From positions 1,861,501 to 1,925,500 of the forward strand of contig OU696579.1 in NCBI GenBank assembly GCA_916048095.2: 64,000 bases of DNA. The letters run 5' to 3'. The translations under genes and the position numbers were made by a program. Positions 1 through 10,553 of this stretch are shown here, piece by piece; positions within the stretch are counted from its first letter, which is position 1; every line of letters starts with the position of its first letter. The notes under the pieces were generated by a model, which saw nothing but the letters and a program-made list of their open reading frames with translations, was not told where the DNA came from and did not search any database. This stretch comes from Sacculina carcini. Taxonomy: Eukaryota; Arthropoda; Thecostraca; Sacculinidae.

Positions 1-1426
1 TGATGTTATGGAAAAAGTTAAATTTTTCGAAGATGAAGATTTTCAATGGGAAAACGTATGTGGGGTTTGTACGGATGGGGCACCGGCTATGCTGGGATCG
101 AAATCAGGATTCCCAACGAGAGTGAAGAAGTTAGCACCTCAAGCAAAGGGAATCCACTGCATGATTCACCGATATGCTCTCGCCAGCAAGACTCTCCCTG
201 CCTCTCTGCAGGAAGTGCTTGGTTCTGTAATCAAAATTGTAAATAACGTGAAGACTCAAGCACTCAACACTCGCCTATTTAAAGAACTATGCAAAGACAT
301 GAATGCTGACCACGAAGTCCTTCTCTTCTACACAGCAATACGTTGGTTGTCGAAGGGAAACGTTGTTAATCGTGTCTTTGAAATGAAAGATGAAATAAAG
401 CTTTTCCTGGAGACTCAAGAAAGAAAAGATCTTCTGGTTCACTTCAAAGATGAAGCCTGGGATAAAAGGGTTGCGTACCTGGCGGACATTTTTCACGAGC
501 TGAACAAGCTCAATACGAAGCTTCAAGGAAAGGAAACACATATTCTCCTCCTTCAAGATAGTATTCGGGCTTTTGTTTCCAACTGCAGAACTGGAGTTGC
601 AAAACCAATCTTGGAAATATCGCCATGTTTGAAAAGCTTTGTGAAGTGATGGATGAGTCTCAGAGCCAACTGGATCAGTTCCTCAAGGATGAGATTATCG
701 AACATATTCAGTCTCTAGAAAAGGAAGTCGAGCGTTACTTCCCTGAGCTATCACAGGAACAAGAGGCCCTAGTAAGGAACCCATTTTGTACTGAACTTGA
801 AGTATCCAGCATCCCAGATAATATCCAAGATGAATTTCTGGATCTATGGAACGACTCTTCAGGTCGTGACCTCTTCAAGGAGAAATCCATAACTCAGTTC
901 TGGTGCGCTATGTATCCGTCATACTCCAAAGTCAACATGATAGCTTTACGTGTCCTAGTTCCATTTGCTTCTACCTACTTGTGTGAGGCAGGATTTTCAA
1001 CGCTTGTTAATTTAAAAATAAAGAATAGGAACAGATTGGATGTTGGAGATGACATGAGACTGGCTCTAACAAACGCTCGGCCACGAATTTCAAAGCTTAC
1101 TGCTGAAATGCAACATCAAACATCCCACTAGCTGGGTTTAATAGCTGTTCAAACCCATGTTAATGTCATTTTAAGGAATATATGTTCTTTTTTGTTCAGG
1201 TTGGATCAATGTGATTTAATTTCCCCCCAAAAAATTACTGGATTCCTAAACATATTTTTAGACTTTTCTTTCCCTCTCTATCACAGAAAATACACCCTAC
1301 TATATCACCCTTGTGTATATAATCAATGTCAAGTGTGTCAGTCTGCAAAATCAAAACAAAAGGGGTCGCGTGGACTCCGAGGTCTTGGGAAGGGGGTCCC
1401 AAGTACAAAAAGGTTGGGAACCCCTG
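1..1426 (+). mobile_element. hAT-type DNA transposon, 3' portion
   Basis: The stretch holds the C-terminal two thirds of a hAT transposase and runs to a terminal inverted repeat at 1412-1426 (GGTTGGGAACCCCTG), the right-hand end typical of hAT elements whose left end reads CAGGGGTTCCCAACC. The left end lies outside the window. About 280 bases of AT-rich 3' untranslated sequence separate the transposase stop from the terminal repeat. The 8-bp target duplication cannot be confirmed without the left end. The transposase is broken by a frameshift, so this copy cannot move by itself. Confidence 0.85.
8..1131 (+). pseudogene. hAT transposase (SCAND3/ZBED5-like), frameshifted
   Basis: Two reading frames (8-649 and 625-1131) together give a hAT transposase of the SCAND3/ZBED5/GTF2IRD2 group. 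The first contains the catalytic-core signatures CTDGAPAMLG and HCMIHRYALASKTL; the second carries the C-terminal hAT dimerisation domain with YLCEAGFSTL and KNRNRL. The protein would cut and paste its own element in the nucleus. The change of frame falls near 575-585, just after AFVS, and looks like a one-base loss. The N-terminal zinc-finger part is outside the window. Family assignment is secure from these motifs. Inactivity follows from the frameshift unless it is an assembly error. Confidence 0.88.
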
Positions 1427-1789
1427 GTGTAGAGCACCAAGTTGCAGGTGATTTTCTTGCGATATATATCCTTATTTACTAAACGAATTCACTAAATCTG
1501 TACTGTTACATGCTCTAGCAGTCATATCGCCAATTGACGACTGCGGGTCTTCCAGGTTTATCATGTTATTTTGCTATAAAGTAGTGAGTAAATTGCAACA
1601 TAATTATATCATTTGAAAGAACGCAAAAAGATCTTTCCAATGGTTATTGTTAGATTGTCATATATAGTACTTATAATGTGCACTTAGTCATTTTGTATTC
1701 AACATATAATTTTGAAATTACCCTCACAGCACCCAAAATGATTTATATCTCAATTTGATGAACACCATTGGATTCAGCATTGTCTAAAC

Positions 1790-2114
1790 CAGGGGTTCTC
1801 AACCTTTAATTGCTTCCATACCCCCGATGGATAGTCGAATATGTTCCCATACACCCAACTTACTTGACTGTTCAAATAATTATCACCAATCCTATTATTT
1901 GCCAGTATGTCTTCCAGATCCACGAGTATTTCACTCACTTGAATTTACTGTAATTTAGACACGCATTACTTGGAGAAAAACATAATTATAGACAATTTTA
2001 ATCTTAATAAACCATTGATAATTGGTACCAGTACTCGGAAATTGAGTCTCATACTCCAGATTTCTGGTTCCCATACCCCCAAAGGGTATCGATACACCCG
2101 GTTAAGAAACCCTG
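1790..2114. mobile_element. Non-autonomous hAT MITE (325 bp)
   Basis: Terminal inverted repeats CAGGGGTTCTCAACC (1790-1804) and GGTTAAGAAACCCTG (2100-2114) pair at 13 of 15 positions. They are flanked by an 8-bp target duplication, GTCTAAAC (1782-1789) and ATCTAAAC (2115-2122), with one mismatch. The terminal sequence matches the hAT element just upstream, so that family is a plausible source of transposase. There is no coding capacity. The interior has sub-repeats of CCCATACCCCC type. Confidence 0.85.
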
Positions 2115-3379
2115 ATCTAAACCATAATAAACGGTATATTTACAAGCAACTTATAAAAAAGTTGCCAATAAAGCAGCCTTCAATTTGACAGAAGTCAATT
2201 GATGGCTCCGGTTCTTCTACGTAGTTCAATTTTTCGGTCCTTCTGGTGTTAAGAGTCAGTTTATCCGCTGACACAGGAACTGCAAAGTATTTTGATAACA
2301 AACAAAATAATAAACATGATATCCCAACATTTGAAAACATAATATCTTGTTTCTAAAACCAAAAATTAGCATACCATGATTGACAAACAAAACTCCACTA
2401 AATGCTCCAATTAACAATCCTGTGTCGCAAACGTTTCCAAACAACCACAATCGTATGATAGCCTCTCCCCTTGCTTACCAGTGCTGCCAATTGCCTGCCC
2501 GCTACCATTGCCTAATAAGGTAGTAAATTTACCGATCTTAGCGATATTTTCATGTGCCGTTTTTCGCCTATTGTTAGAGGAAAGAGGTTTTGAGATTTAC
2601 CGATAGCATAAATATGCAATAAACATAAGTAGGCATTGGTTTGTTGTTCAATTAAACCGATTGTGATTTGAGTAGCTGACATAGAAAAATAGTTTGTGTA
2701 TTTGATTTTAAAGAAAAACGTATCAACATTGAACATGCAGTATTTGAGTTCTCACATTAATTTAACCAGGTATAATGTCGACGCGATATGTTGTAAGTAT
2801 CAATGTTGCTAGCGTAGCTCGGGTATATCGTGTTTACAAATATGAATCTCGAACTGAGTAAATTTGTTTCATTTTGTATTTTGATTGTAATACAGAAAAT
2901 CCTAGATGATACCGAAATAATTCAGTAAAAACACTATTGAGGATTTCTTTTGTTGGATAATTCTGTACACTTTTCATTAGCAAAACTATATCATAACGAC
3001 CGAAAACCCTCCAGGCGTGCAAAATTCGTCATAAACGTAATTAACATTTGTTATGAGCCGTACAAATACTTTACCGTCTCCGACACGCATGGTATGTGAG
3101 TGTACTGTGTCTGACATACAGACCAGTTGCTGTACCGCCTCTGACATACCTGACAGTGTACCGTATCTGACATTCACACCACGATAGATGGCAAACGGCA
3201 CAAATAACATTGACGGTACGTCATACAAAGAAAATATACGATTAGGCGCATCAGAGATGGTATATTATACGACAAAGCACATACCAATTATGACATTGGA
3301 AAAAACAAACGATGAATGCGCAGTTTTTGAACACATTTGAAGCAATAAACTATAGATGGCGCCACACTTTTAATCACAG
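2115..3379. other. Intergenic stretch, nothing recognised
   Basis: This stretch lies between the hAT elements and the end of LCMT1. The only visible structure is a set of degenerate short repeats around 3068-3180 built on GTACCGTCTCTGACAT-like words. No coding region, RNA gene or element end was recognised. The first part of the LCMT1 3' UTR must lie at its right edge; an ATTAAA-type signal on the minus strand sits at 3368-3373, but its use is uncertain. Confidence 0.4.
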
Positions 3380-3644
3380 TTATTCAAAGTTGACCGAATG
3401 CAAATCGAGGGAGGATGTGTTGTCACGCGTGGATGCCGGGCAGGTAGAGGAAGGGAGAGACTGCTCAGTGTGGCGCTCTTTCCACGCCAGACACACGCCG
3501 TAGTGTTCGAGCAGTTGTTGTAGGACGCTGACGTCCTCCATCAGTTCCAGGCGCCGAACTCGCTGCACGTCCTGCTGAGGAAGATCCTGCAGTACCTGGT
3601 TCATTGTCCACACCCTGGCACCATTCCAGCCACACGACAAAAAC
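3380..3644 (-). CDS. LCMT1: LCMT1 exon 5 and stop
   Basis: Acceptor GTAAG|G. The exon encodes FLSCGWNGARVWTMNQVLQD followed by RVRRLELMEDVSVLQQLLEH and YGVCLAW, the conserved C-terminal domain of LCMT1. It ends with a 30-residue serine-rich tail of low conservation and a stop at 3380-3382. Confidence 0.9.
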
Positions 3645-5102
3645 CTTACACACACACACACAAACACACATGTGAACCGTAAAAGCTCTATTTGAAGGGC
3701 AGGCCGTTCAAATAGATGATATCGTTCTGTTTTTCCACTAGCTGGTCGAAATTTTAAGAAAACATGGTAAATTTCAGGGTTTGAAAAAACCCCGTTTTTT
3801 CTTCAAAAAAACCCAAAAACCATGTTTTTTTAGAAAAAACCAAAAAACATTGTTTTTTTGGTTTATTTACACTTTGCACACACAAATAAAAAAGGATTGT
3901 ACCATGCTATTTAGTATATAGTTAAACATATTTTAGTACCACTTACCAAGAGTTTTGTAAATATTTAAAAAATATAAAAATGAAATAATAAAAATGTACA
4001 CACAGGATCTTAAATTTCACCTTGTAGCATCTATAGGCAACGGAAGTTTTAAACCGCTTCCAATTGCGAAAGCAGTCGATTTTAAACACCCACATATGTC
4101 TGCAAAGTCCAAGTCCAAATACCCAGTGGTCTTATTTATGAAAACCTAGTGACAAGAGTAAACAAAATTTTTTTAACTCAGAGGTTTCTAAAAATAGTGT
4201 TTTTAATAGAAACTCAAATGTTTTGTCGTAAAAATATAGGATTTCTCATAAATACCACCTACAATGTTTCCCTAGCAAAAACCAAAAATGTTAATAAAAA
4301 TGTTTCCCATATCGTGCAAACCCTTGAAATCATGTCAAAAAGTAATATTTATGAAGATTTAAAACTGCATTAATGAACTCATTTACTAATTCTGAAAATA
4401 TTTGATCATTCCTATATGAGAAAAATCATTTCTGTCAAAAAAACAATAAAAACCATGTTTTTTATTATAAAAAAAACCACTTGGTTTAAACCAAATGGTT
4501 TAAACCAAACAAAACATGGTAAATTTTATGGATGAAAAAACAAGATAACAAGCTAAGCATTATTTAACGAACTACACAAATAAAGAGTGACTGCTGATAA
4601 TTAATCCTAATTCACAAATAAAAACCGGTCAGTCACAGCCATTGCCAAAATATAATTCATCAAGTCGTTAATTCAATACTTCATGTAGTTTTAGTTTTCA
4701 ATTGTTCCCCAAAGGTGCCGTACAAATAGAGTTATTACGCTATGCATGTACATAAGTGTATATAAACTGCTTTTGGTGGTTGGCACCGTAGCCCAATGGT
4801 GAACGCATCGGACTTAGAATCCGGACTTAGCGAGTTCGAATCCCAGGCCGGGCTGAGACTTATCATGAGGTCACAGACAATCAACACAAACCAAACCAAA
4901 CCACAGCACACACATATACATACACGATGATAGATAAAACAAACAAACAAACAAACACACACATACATGTGTATACATACACACCGATCGACCTGTGTCT
5001 GTGGAGTCATACAGGCGCTCGCTCCAGCCAAATCGCAGCCTCGCGCGCGCAAATTCTCCATCAACACCTCGCCAAACCGATCACTCAACAACACCTACAC
5101 TC

Positions 5103-5147
<45 letters not shown>

Positions 5148-7000
5148 AATATCATAACAAAGCTTTATTGCGAATCAAGCCAGTGCCTGTCTTATTTTGT
5201 TTTGTATTTGCCATCGGTGTTGGTCATTCGAACTGCTGTTGATTGCTTTCTTGTTTATGTGTGCACTGACCTAACTCAATGTAATTGGTTAATTATTCAT
5301 GTCTGTTGAAGCAGAGGGTAGTAGTTCGCGCGCTGAACGCTGGTAGTGCCGATAATTATTGTGTTTGTGTGTGTACGTGCGCGTGTTGAGTCATGTGAGC
5401 TCTCCCCAGGCAGAGGCATAGCTCTGTTCGCAATAGGAAGATGTAGGACCAATGTACGACTGCATGCTGATTGTGTTGTAGAGCGATGTGCCTCCTCGCT
5501 TGTAACGACGGGCAATGAATTGCATATGCACATGAACTCTGTTAAACTTTTTTTAGCCCGTGTTAAACTCAGCCTAGTGTTAAACTTTTATTAAACTCCT
5601 TTCTAAGCCCGATGCGCGTTGCATGTTAACCAATGAGCGATTCGCACAGTGCCTGCGATAGAAGGCTACGTCTTCTCTCACTCGGACACGGGGCACAGGA
5701 GCCAGTAGGACTAGGGGATTTAGACACAGTAAGGATAGGCTGCGATACTCTATATTCTAGTGTAACTTGACTAATTTGTATCGACTCTGGAAAAGTAATA
5801 TAGTTGGAGCATTTTCAACAGTTTGTTTCGAAGCGACGGCAAGTTACGGCGGCACAACATTAAGAGGTCCTTCTCAGGTGACTGCACGGCGCAGCTACTA
5901 GACAAGGCTACAACTATATACATACAGGAGGAAAATTCATGGATTCAATCGACGTTGATGTGCATGAAGGCATAAATCAACTTTGCTTTTCAAGTTAAAA
6001 AATGAGAAAATGAATCAGAATAAAAAATACAGGTTTGATAGAAAACGTACCGCTTGTGGAAGACAGGAAGCATGTGTAATTGAACACTCACCATTTCGTA
6101 GTTAATATAGATGGCGCTGTTGAAGAAGTCGGCCAGTTGTTTGAGCAGCTCGTTGCCGCTGCCCACAGGCACATAGACCAGCACACACTCGCTAAGCACA
6201 ACAGTCGGCGCCGTGGCAGACAAATTACACTGCGATATTATAGATGGCAGCACTTGAGACGGTCGCGAAATATCGCCCGAAATCAGGTGGTATTCTCCGG
6301 CGTGCAAGCAGCCGTTCTGAATGATCACCTCACTGGCTGACACACACACACATACACATGGACATACAGACACACATACACAGACATGCACATACAGACA
6401 CACACACACACACATACATGGACATACAGACACATATACACATACATGGACATACAGACACACATACACAGACATGCACATACAGACACACACACACACA
6501 CATACATGGACATACAGACACACATACATGGACATACAGACACATATACACATACATGGACATACAGACACACACACATACATGGACATACAGACACACA
6601 TACACATACATAGACATACAGACACACATACATGGACATACAGACACATATACACATACATGGACATACAGACACACATACACACACATGGACATACAGA
6701 CACACATACACATACATAGACATACAGACACACATACATGGACATACAGACACATATACACATACATGGACATACAGACACACATACACACACATGGACA
6801 TACAGACACACATACACATACATAGACATACAGACACACATGCATGGACATACAGACACAAATACACATACATGGACATACAGACACATACACGGACATG
6901 GACATACAGACACACATACACATACATGGACATACAGACATACACACACATGGACGTACATATATACACACGAACATATACACAGCACACCCATTCAAAT

Positions 7001-7083
<83 letters not shown>

Positions 7084-7130
7084 AATGCAGATGTACATCC
7101 ATAAGCACAAATGTGCATACATACACTAAC

Positions 7131-7195
<65 letters not shown>

Positions 7196-8860
7196 TACAC
7201 AACCATAAGCACAACAGTATACACACACACACAATATTCCCATTTCACCTTATCAAACATCGATATAAGGCGCTAGTTGGGATAAAAAAATTCAACCGCG
7301 TTGTCGATCTGAATATACCGATTTGACTGTATCTATATTTTTGACCCTCATAGTACGCGAGGATAATACAGAATTTACGCGTTTCTTAGTGAAATATAAG
7401 GACAAATAAACAAAACTATTCACAACAATGATATAGTACTTAATTTTTATTATTTATAATTATCAAATAAAAACCTAGAGAAAATTCGGAGTTCAAGACA
7501 CCATCGCGCTTTATCGATGCGTCTTATATCGATGTTTGACTGAAAAAATCATATTATTATTATTAATAATAACCATTCGCGATTGAAAGCTGCCGTAAGT
7601 GTCGTGTGCTGGCGAATGGCGCGCAATTTTCGCGCCACCACTGGCGCCAAATCGACTTCGACAAAAGCGGCGCACACGAGACGATCGCGGCGCAGACGCC
7701 AGTACAGCGTGTCGAATCCGGCGCCCAGCGACAAAATCTGCACACTTTCTGCACGTTACACACACACATACACACAGACACGTGCTTCAATGTGAATGCT
7801 TATATAAACTGGTATACCGTAAATGCTCTTTTTATCCGACATGCCGGATTATTTTTCGACCCCCTGCGTATGGTGCCGGATTATAAGAGCCTGCCGGATT
7901 ATTAGAGCCTGTCGGAATAGTTTTGGTCATTCCGCACGGTAGGATTGTGCAAAAACTGCAACAACAAAAAACAGTGCACTGATAACAGGGACGAGGACAC
8001 ATATGAAGACGATGATTTCTGCGTTGATTAATGAGTGCCGGTTCAAAAGAGGATTGCTAATTAAATGGTTGCTGAACTATAACTGAATCGTGGTTGCAGT
8101 TTCAATAAGCCTTTCCAGGAAGTGCCGGATTATCATAGCCTGGCGGATTATTTTTCAACCCATACCTGAGGGTGCCGGATTATTAGAGCCTGCCGGATTA
8201 TTAGAGCCTGTCGGATAAATAGAGCATTTACGGTATATGCATTAGAGCGTTGACGTGACAAAATTCAATATTGATTTGTAAAAATCAAGTTGAAAACGAA
8301 AATATCAAAGACAGAATACGAAAACAAAACACGAAAACTATTATTTTAACACATATTATTAGACATTACCACATTGTAACACATTTTAGACATCGTACAC
8401 ACACACAGCGCCATCTATTATTCTACTGCGTAAACAACGGTTTCACACACACACACACATGTGGCTCCAGCTAGTGGTGAAATTGACAACTGTAGAATTC
8501 CTGATTCTGCCTGTGCCAACATAAAACGATAGAAACAAATGAACAGTAGCGCCATCTATTGTTGAACGACAAAAGCTCTAGTACACGAGCCCCCACCATA
8601 GCAGCGCTAGCAAACAATTGACATATGGCGCCACCTGGCGTGAACTCTGGCAAACCTGGACGCGGCAGACGGCTGATAAAGTTGCCAATCAGCCGCTCGA
8701 CGGCCCGCACACGTGCGTAATAGCCTAGGTTGATTTCAGGCGGACGACGGCGGCTTTTGCGAGCGAAGCAGCTGATATAGATGTCGCTCCAGTAGCCGAG
8801 ATCGACGGCCGAGCGTTTACACTCGCTGGCATCATCGTTGGTGGCCATCACACTGTCCAT
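3380..8860 (-). CDS. LCMT1: Leucine carboxyl methyltransferase 1, five exons
   Basis: Protein phosphatase 2A methyltransferase: it uses S-adenosylmethionine to methylate the carboxyl group of the C-terminal leucine of the PP2A catalytic subunit, which promotes assembly of holoenzymes with certain B subunits. Joining 8860-8656, 7748-7574, 6332-6092, 5094-4985 and 3644-3380 gives exactly 996 bases, or 331 codons plus stop, close to the usual family length (about 330). All four introns obey GT-AG and phases match. Landmarks: SAM-binding LGAGFD at residues 76-81, acidic FVEVD at 97-101, SECVLVY at 174-180, INYE near 203, DRFGEVLMENL after the third junction and the GW motif at the start of exon 5. 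No stop or frameshift was found, so the gene looks functional. It is the only clear single-copy host gene here. Its promoter and first codons are duplicated in the three kinesin units. Confidence 0.93.
3759..4526. repeat. Low-complexity insertion flanked by a 16-bp direct repeat, LCMT1 intron 4
   Basis: AAAACATGGTAAATTT occurs at 3759-3774 and again at 4511-4526. The interval is AT-rich with recurrent AAACCATGTTTTTT and GGTTTAAACC words near both ends, which gives the ends inverted-repeat character. It could be a MITE-like insertion with the 16-mers as target duplication or as part of its termini. No coding capacity is seen. Confidence 0.5.
4778..4955 (+). mobile_element. tRNA-derived SINE in LCMT1 intron 4
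   Basis: The head resembles a tRNA gene: an A-box-like TAGCCCAATGGT, a possible anticodon arm (TCGGA, seven-base loop, TCCGG) and a B-box GAGTTCGAATCCC. It is followed by an unrelated body and a (CAAA)n tail near 4940-4955. The acceptor stem does not pair and the variable region is abnormal, so it is read as a SINE and not a working tRNA gene. It lies antisense to LCMT1. Confidence 0.75.
4985..5094 (-). CDS. LCMT1: LCMT1 exon 4
   Basis: Encodes VLLSDRFGEVLMENLRARG and CDLAGASACMTPQTQVD, matching the family block with DRFG and the GCDLAG motif. The acceptor is TGTAG|GTG. The donor CG|GTGTGT (phase 2) is preferred over an upstream CAG|GTCGAT because only it keeps frame into exon 5. Confidence 0.87.
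5103..5144. repeat. (CA)n microsatellite
   Basis: About 20 uninterrupted CA units, immediately upstream of the exon 4 acceptor of LCMT1, so in the intron 3 polypyrimidine position when read on the minus strand. Confidence 0.95.
5145..6091. other. LCMT1 intron 3, remainder
   Basis: Apart from the CA tract, no element ends, coding segments or RNA genes were recognised in this intron. Confidence 0.4.
6092..6332 (-). CDS. LCMT1: LCMT1 exon 3
   Basis: Encodes EVIIQNGCLHAGEYHLISGD, then TVVLSECVLVY (the conserved catalytic-domain strand) and AIYINYEM. The acceptor is GCCAG|T and the donor is the strong consensus ATG|GTGAGT (phase 0). The exon directly abuts the large CA-rich minisatellite of intron 2. 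Confidence 0.88.
6341..6960. repeat. Minisatellite in LCMT1 intron 2
   Basis: About 620 bases of CA-rich tandem repeats built on the word ATGGACATACAGACACA with variable (CA/TA) spacers, giving roughly 30-bp units and longer higher-order units. All long open frames across it on both strands are translations of the repeat (VCVCMS-type or THTHTW-type), not genes. It starts within about ten bases of the exon 3 acceptor. Confidence 0.95.
7003..7193. repeat. (CA)n, (TA)n and (CA)n microsatellites
   Basis: A CA run at about 7003-7022, a long TA run at about 7022-7079 and a second CA run at about 7135-7193, all in LCMT1 intron 2. The TA run is likely to be length-variable and error-prone in assembly. 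Confidence 0.95.
7574..7748 (-). CDS. LCMT1: LCMT1 exon 2
   Basis: The acceptor GTGCAG precedes AAAGTGTGCAG. The exon encodes SVQILSLGAGFDTLYWRL and FVEVDLAPVVARKL, the SAM-binding Rossmann core. The donor is GAATG|GTTATT (phase 2). The exon end after the NRE residues is less conserved than the rest and is chosen from the only nearby GT that keeps phase. Confidence 0.85.
7815..8235. mobile_element. MITE with 27-bp inverted repeats, LCMT1 intron 1
   Basis: The ends 7815-7841 (beginning TACCGTAAATGCTC) and 8209-8235 (ending GAGCATTTACGGTA) are inverted repeats matching at 26 of 27 positions, and TA dinucleotides flank both sides as expected for a Tc1/mariner/pogo-type TA target. The interior repeats GCCGGATTATTAGAGCCT-like words several times on both sides. 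There is no coding capacity. Confidence 0.85.
8656..8860 (-). CDS. LCMT1: LCMT1 exon 1 (coding part)
   Basis: Encodes residues 1-68, beginning MDSVMATNDDASECKR, then the conserved LGYW and PEINLGYYARV segments of the family. The ATG at 8858-8860 is chosen because the following residues align with the conserved CKRSAVDLGYW block at the usual distance. The donor is CCAG|GTTTGC (phase 1). The first 13 codons are repeated, in antisense to the kinesins, at the 3' end of each kinesin unit. Confidence 0.9.
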
Positions 8861-9373
8861 ACTCCCAGCCTCTCTAGGCCACTCTCAAACTCTCTCTCGC
8901 AATCAGCAATTAATCAATTGCTCATCTGAAAATGTACACAGATCAGCCGCATATTACCGTGGTAAACGAATCATGACGTAACCATGGTAAACTGCGATTG
9001 TGGTTAAAGTGGCATTGGTAACGAGCCAGTGGTTATTCGAAACTCTAAACGCCTCTTGATAACGCACTGTCTAACACACATTACAGATAGTAATCACTTG
9101 GTTAACATAACAGACCCCTGTGGTAGGGGATAAGAATACTACTGTGTGTACCCGTTGTCGTGTAAGAGGCGACTAAAAGCCGACCCTCTACTTCTTGCCT
9201 CTCTGTACTGCCATATATCCCAGGGGGAGTGATAATCCAACAGGATCACCCCTAGGACCCCTAAGTGACACCCCTAGGATTTCAGCAGCCGTCCCCTGTT
9301 CTACCTTCGCTACGGAACTAAAAAGTTAATATAAAATAAACAAACTTTTATTAATGGATCATCATAACAATTT
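8861..9373 (-). promoter_or_regulatory. LCMT1 5' flank / presumed promoter
   Basis: The sequence upstream of the LCMT1 start contains CT-rich tracts (8880-8900) and GGTAAACGAATCATG / CCATGGTAAACTGCG pairs. It is repeated with high similarity in each of the three kinesin units (22630-22990, 43280-43635, 60980-61335). No TATA box is evident. Relative to those copies the LCMT1 locus carries an extra SINE-like insertion at about 9105-9303. Calling it the promoter is inference from position. Confidence 0.6.
9105..9303. mobile_element. SINE-like dispersed repeat, diverged copy
   Basis: Absent from the otherwise matching kinesin-unit copies, which read straight from TTGGTTAAC into CTACGGAACT. It shares GGGATAAGAATACT and GTCGTGTAAGAGGCGACT with the elements at 9825 and 45713, so it belongs to the same family or a sister family. 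Confidence 0.6.
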
Positions 9374-9805
9374 TGCACTTTTTCCGCTGTTTTGCATTTC
9401 TGTGTGCTCTTCCTTCAGTTGTTCATATTTTCCGCTACTAAATGGGCGACGTTTTTAGACGGTGTTTCTGGTGTTAGATATTGTCGCTTTCATCGGGTCT
9501 GGTGGTGGTGGTATTTGTATACAGTTGCATATAAATTATTAGGGGGTAAAACATATACAGAGGGAAAGGTACACATAAATAAAAAAACAGAAAAAAACGT
9601 GCAAATAGCCAACTAAATAACTCCCAACAAGCGGAAAACAAATACGCGTGCGCAGAAACTGGCGGATATTGCAAGTGTTACGAAAAAACTGACAAACGGA
9701 GCGAAGAACGACAAAATGCACCAATTTATAAGCGGAAAAGGTTGTCAGCTTGTAGTTCAATTTTTTACCACCAGATGTCACTAATAAAACACCATAAAAG
9801 ACAAG
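9360..9805. repeat. Foldback element FB1, partial copy (right half)
   Basis: Matches the internal part and right arm of the foldback element seen more completely at 44571-45712 and 61508-62203, including the GGTGGTGGTATTTGTATA segment and the arm with CGGAGCGAAGAACGAC. The left arm is missing here, so the copy cannot form the foldback. Confidence 0.7.
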
Positions 9806-9824
9806 TCAACCCAAACTTCATAGG

Positions 9825-10040
9825 TTGACCCTGCGGTCAGGGGATAAGAATACTGCCGCCGTACCCGCTGCGTGTCGTGTAAGAGGCGATTGAAAGCGGA
9901 CCCTCTGCGTCTTCCCTTCGAGCAACTACTGTCAGGACCGGGGGTGGGCGATAATTTAGCAGAGTTGGTGCCCCCCTGTAACGGCAGCTGTCTTCTGTCC
10001 TATCCTTCTCCCGGAACCAAAAAACGACTTTCATAGCACT
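9825..10040. mobile_element. SINE-like dispersed repeat
   Basis: Near-identical to 45713-45930 (over 95 percent by eye). Contains TACCCGCTGCGTGTCGTG and TAAGAGGCGA, a word recalling conserved 3' domains shared by several invertebrate SINE families (from memory; not checked). No pol III boxes were located with confidence. Confidence 0.6.
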
Positions 10041-10407
10041 CAGACATTGGCTTCAATAATACTGGAGGACAACATTCCCAGTTAATAACACTGTATAATA
10101 CAAAATAATTCAATAGTCACAACCAATAACCATTGCGGTACACAAAACTGAACTACAGCTCAAATAGCATAACACACTGATGCAGTAAATAATACAGAAT
10201 AGATAATTAATATAAAACAAACGTTGAAGACTGTAAACACCTCCAGTTTCACGAACTGAATGTCTTTTTGCACCCATATATGCCGCTGGTATCTCAAGCC
10301 AAAACTATTGATAGTTTCATGGATAATATTGATATTTTACATTTTTTATCCCCATATGTTCGCTTATATTATTGTGAATTTTAATAATACATTATAATAT
10401 AATCTTC
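10041..10407. repeat. Duplicated flank F
   Basis: Non-coding segment repeated at 45931-46169 plus 49880-50077, where an I-like LINE splits it. It ends at a junction with the L2-like LINE (10408) that is shared by both copies, showing that the flank and the LINE truncation were duplicated together. Confidence 0.7.
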
Positions 10408-10553
10408 ACTCATCACTCGCTCTTGTCGCTTTGTTCTACGAAATTGTTTTCCTATCCGGTCTCTCATCGATAAATCATCTGCAATTCTTCTCGTAAACGC
10501 CTATATCTTCTCTCGTCTTGACTACTATAATTCGATATTTCTTCACTCGCCTC
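10408..10553 (+). mobile_element. L2-like LINE fragment
   Basis: Matches the C-terminal reverse transcriptase region of the longer LINE (about 17685-17830): CATCACTCGCTCTTGTCGC through ATTTCTTCACTCGCCTC. It is cut at 10554 by the 5' LTR of Gypsy element A. Confidence 0.75.

Noticed and set aside
2140-3228. Several 60-80 codon frames between the hAT MITE and LCMT1
   Set aside because: No conserved motif and AT-rich composition; consistent with chance.
4778-4850. Possible functional tRNA gene
   Set aside because: A and B boxes and an anticodon-like arm are present, but the acceptor stem does not pair and a SINE body with a (CAAA)n tail follows.
5990-7243. Long open frames on both strands rich in VCVCMS or THTHTWTY
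   Set aside because: They are translations of the CA/TA microsatellites and the 30-bp minisatellite. They only include genuine coding sequence where they run into LCMT1 exon 3.
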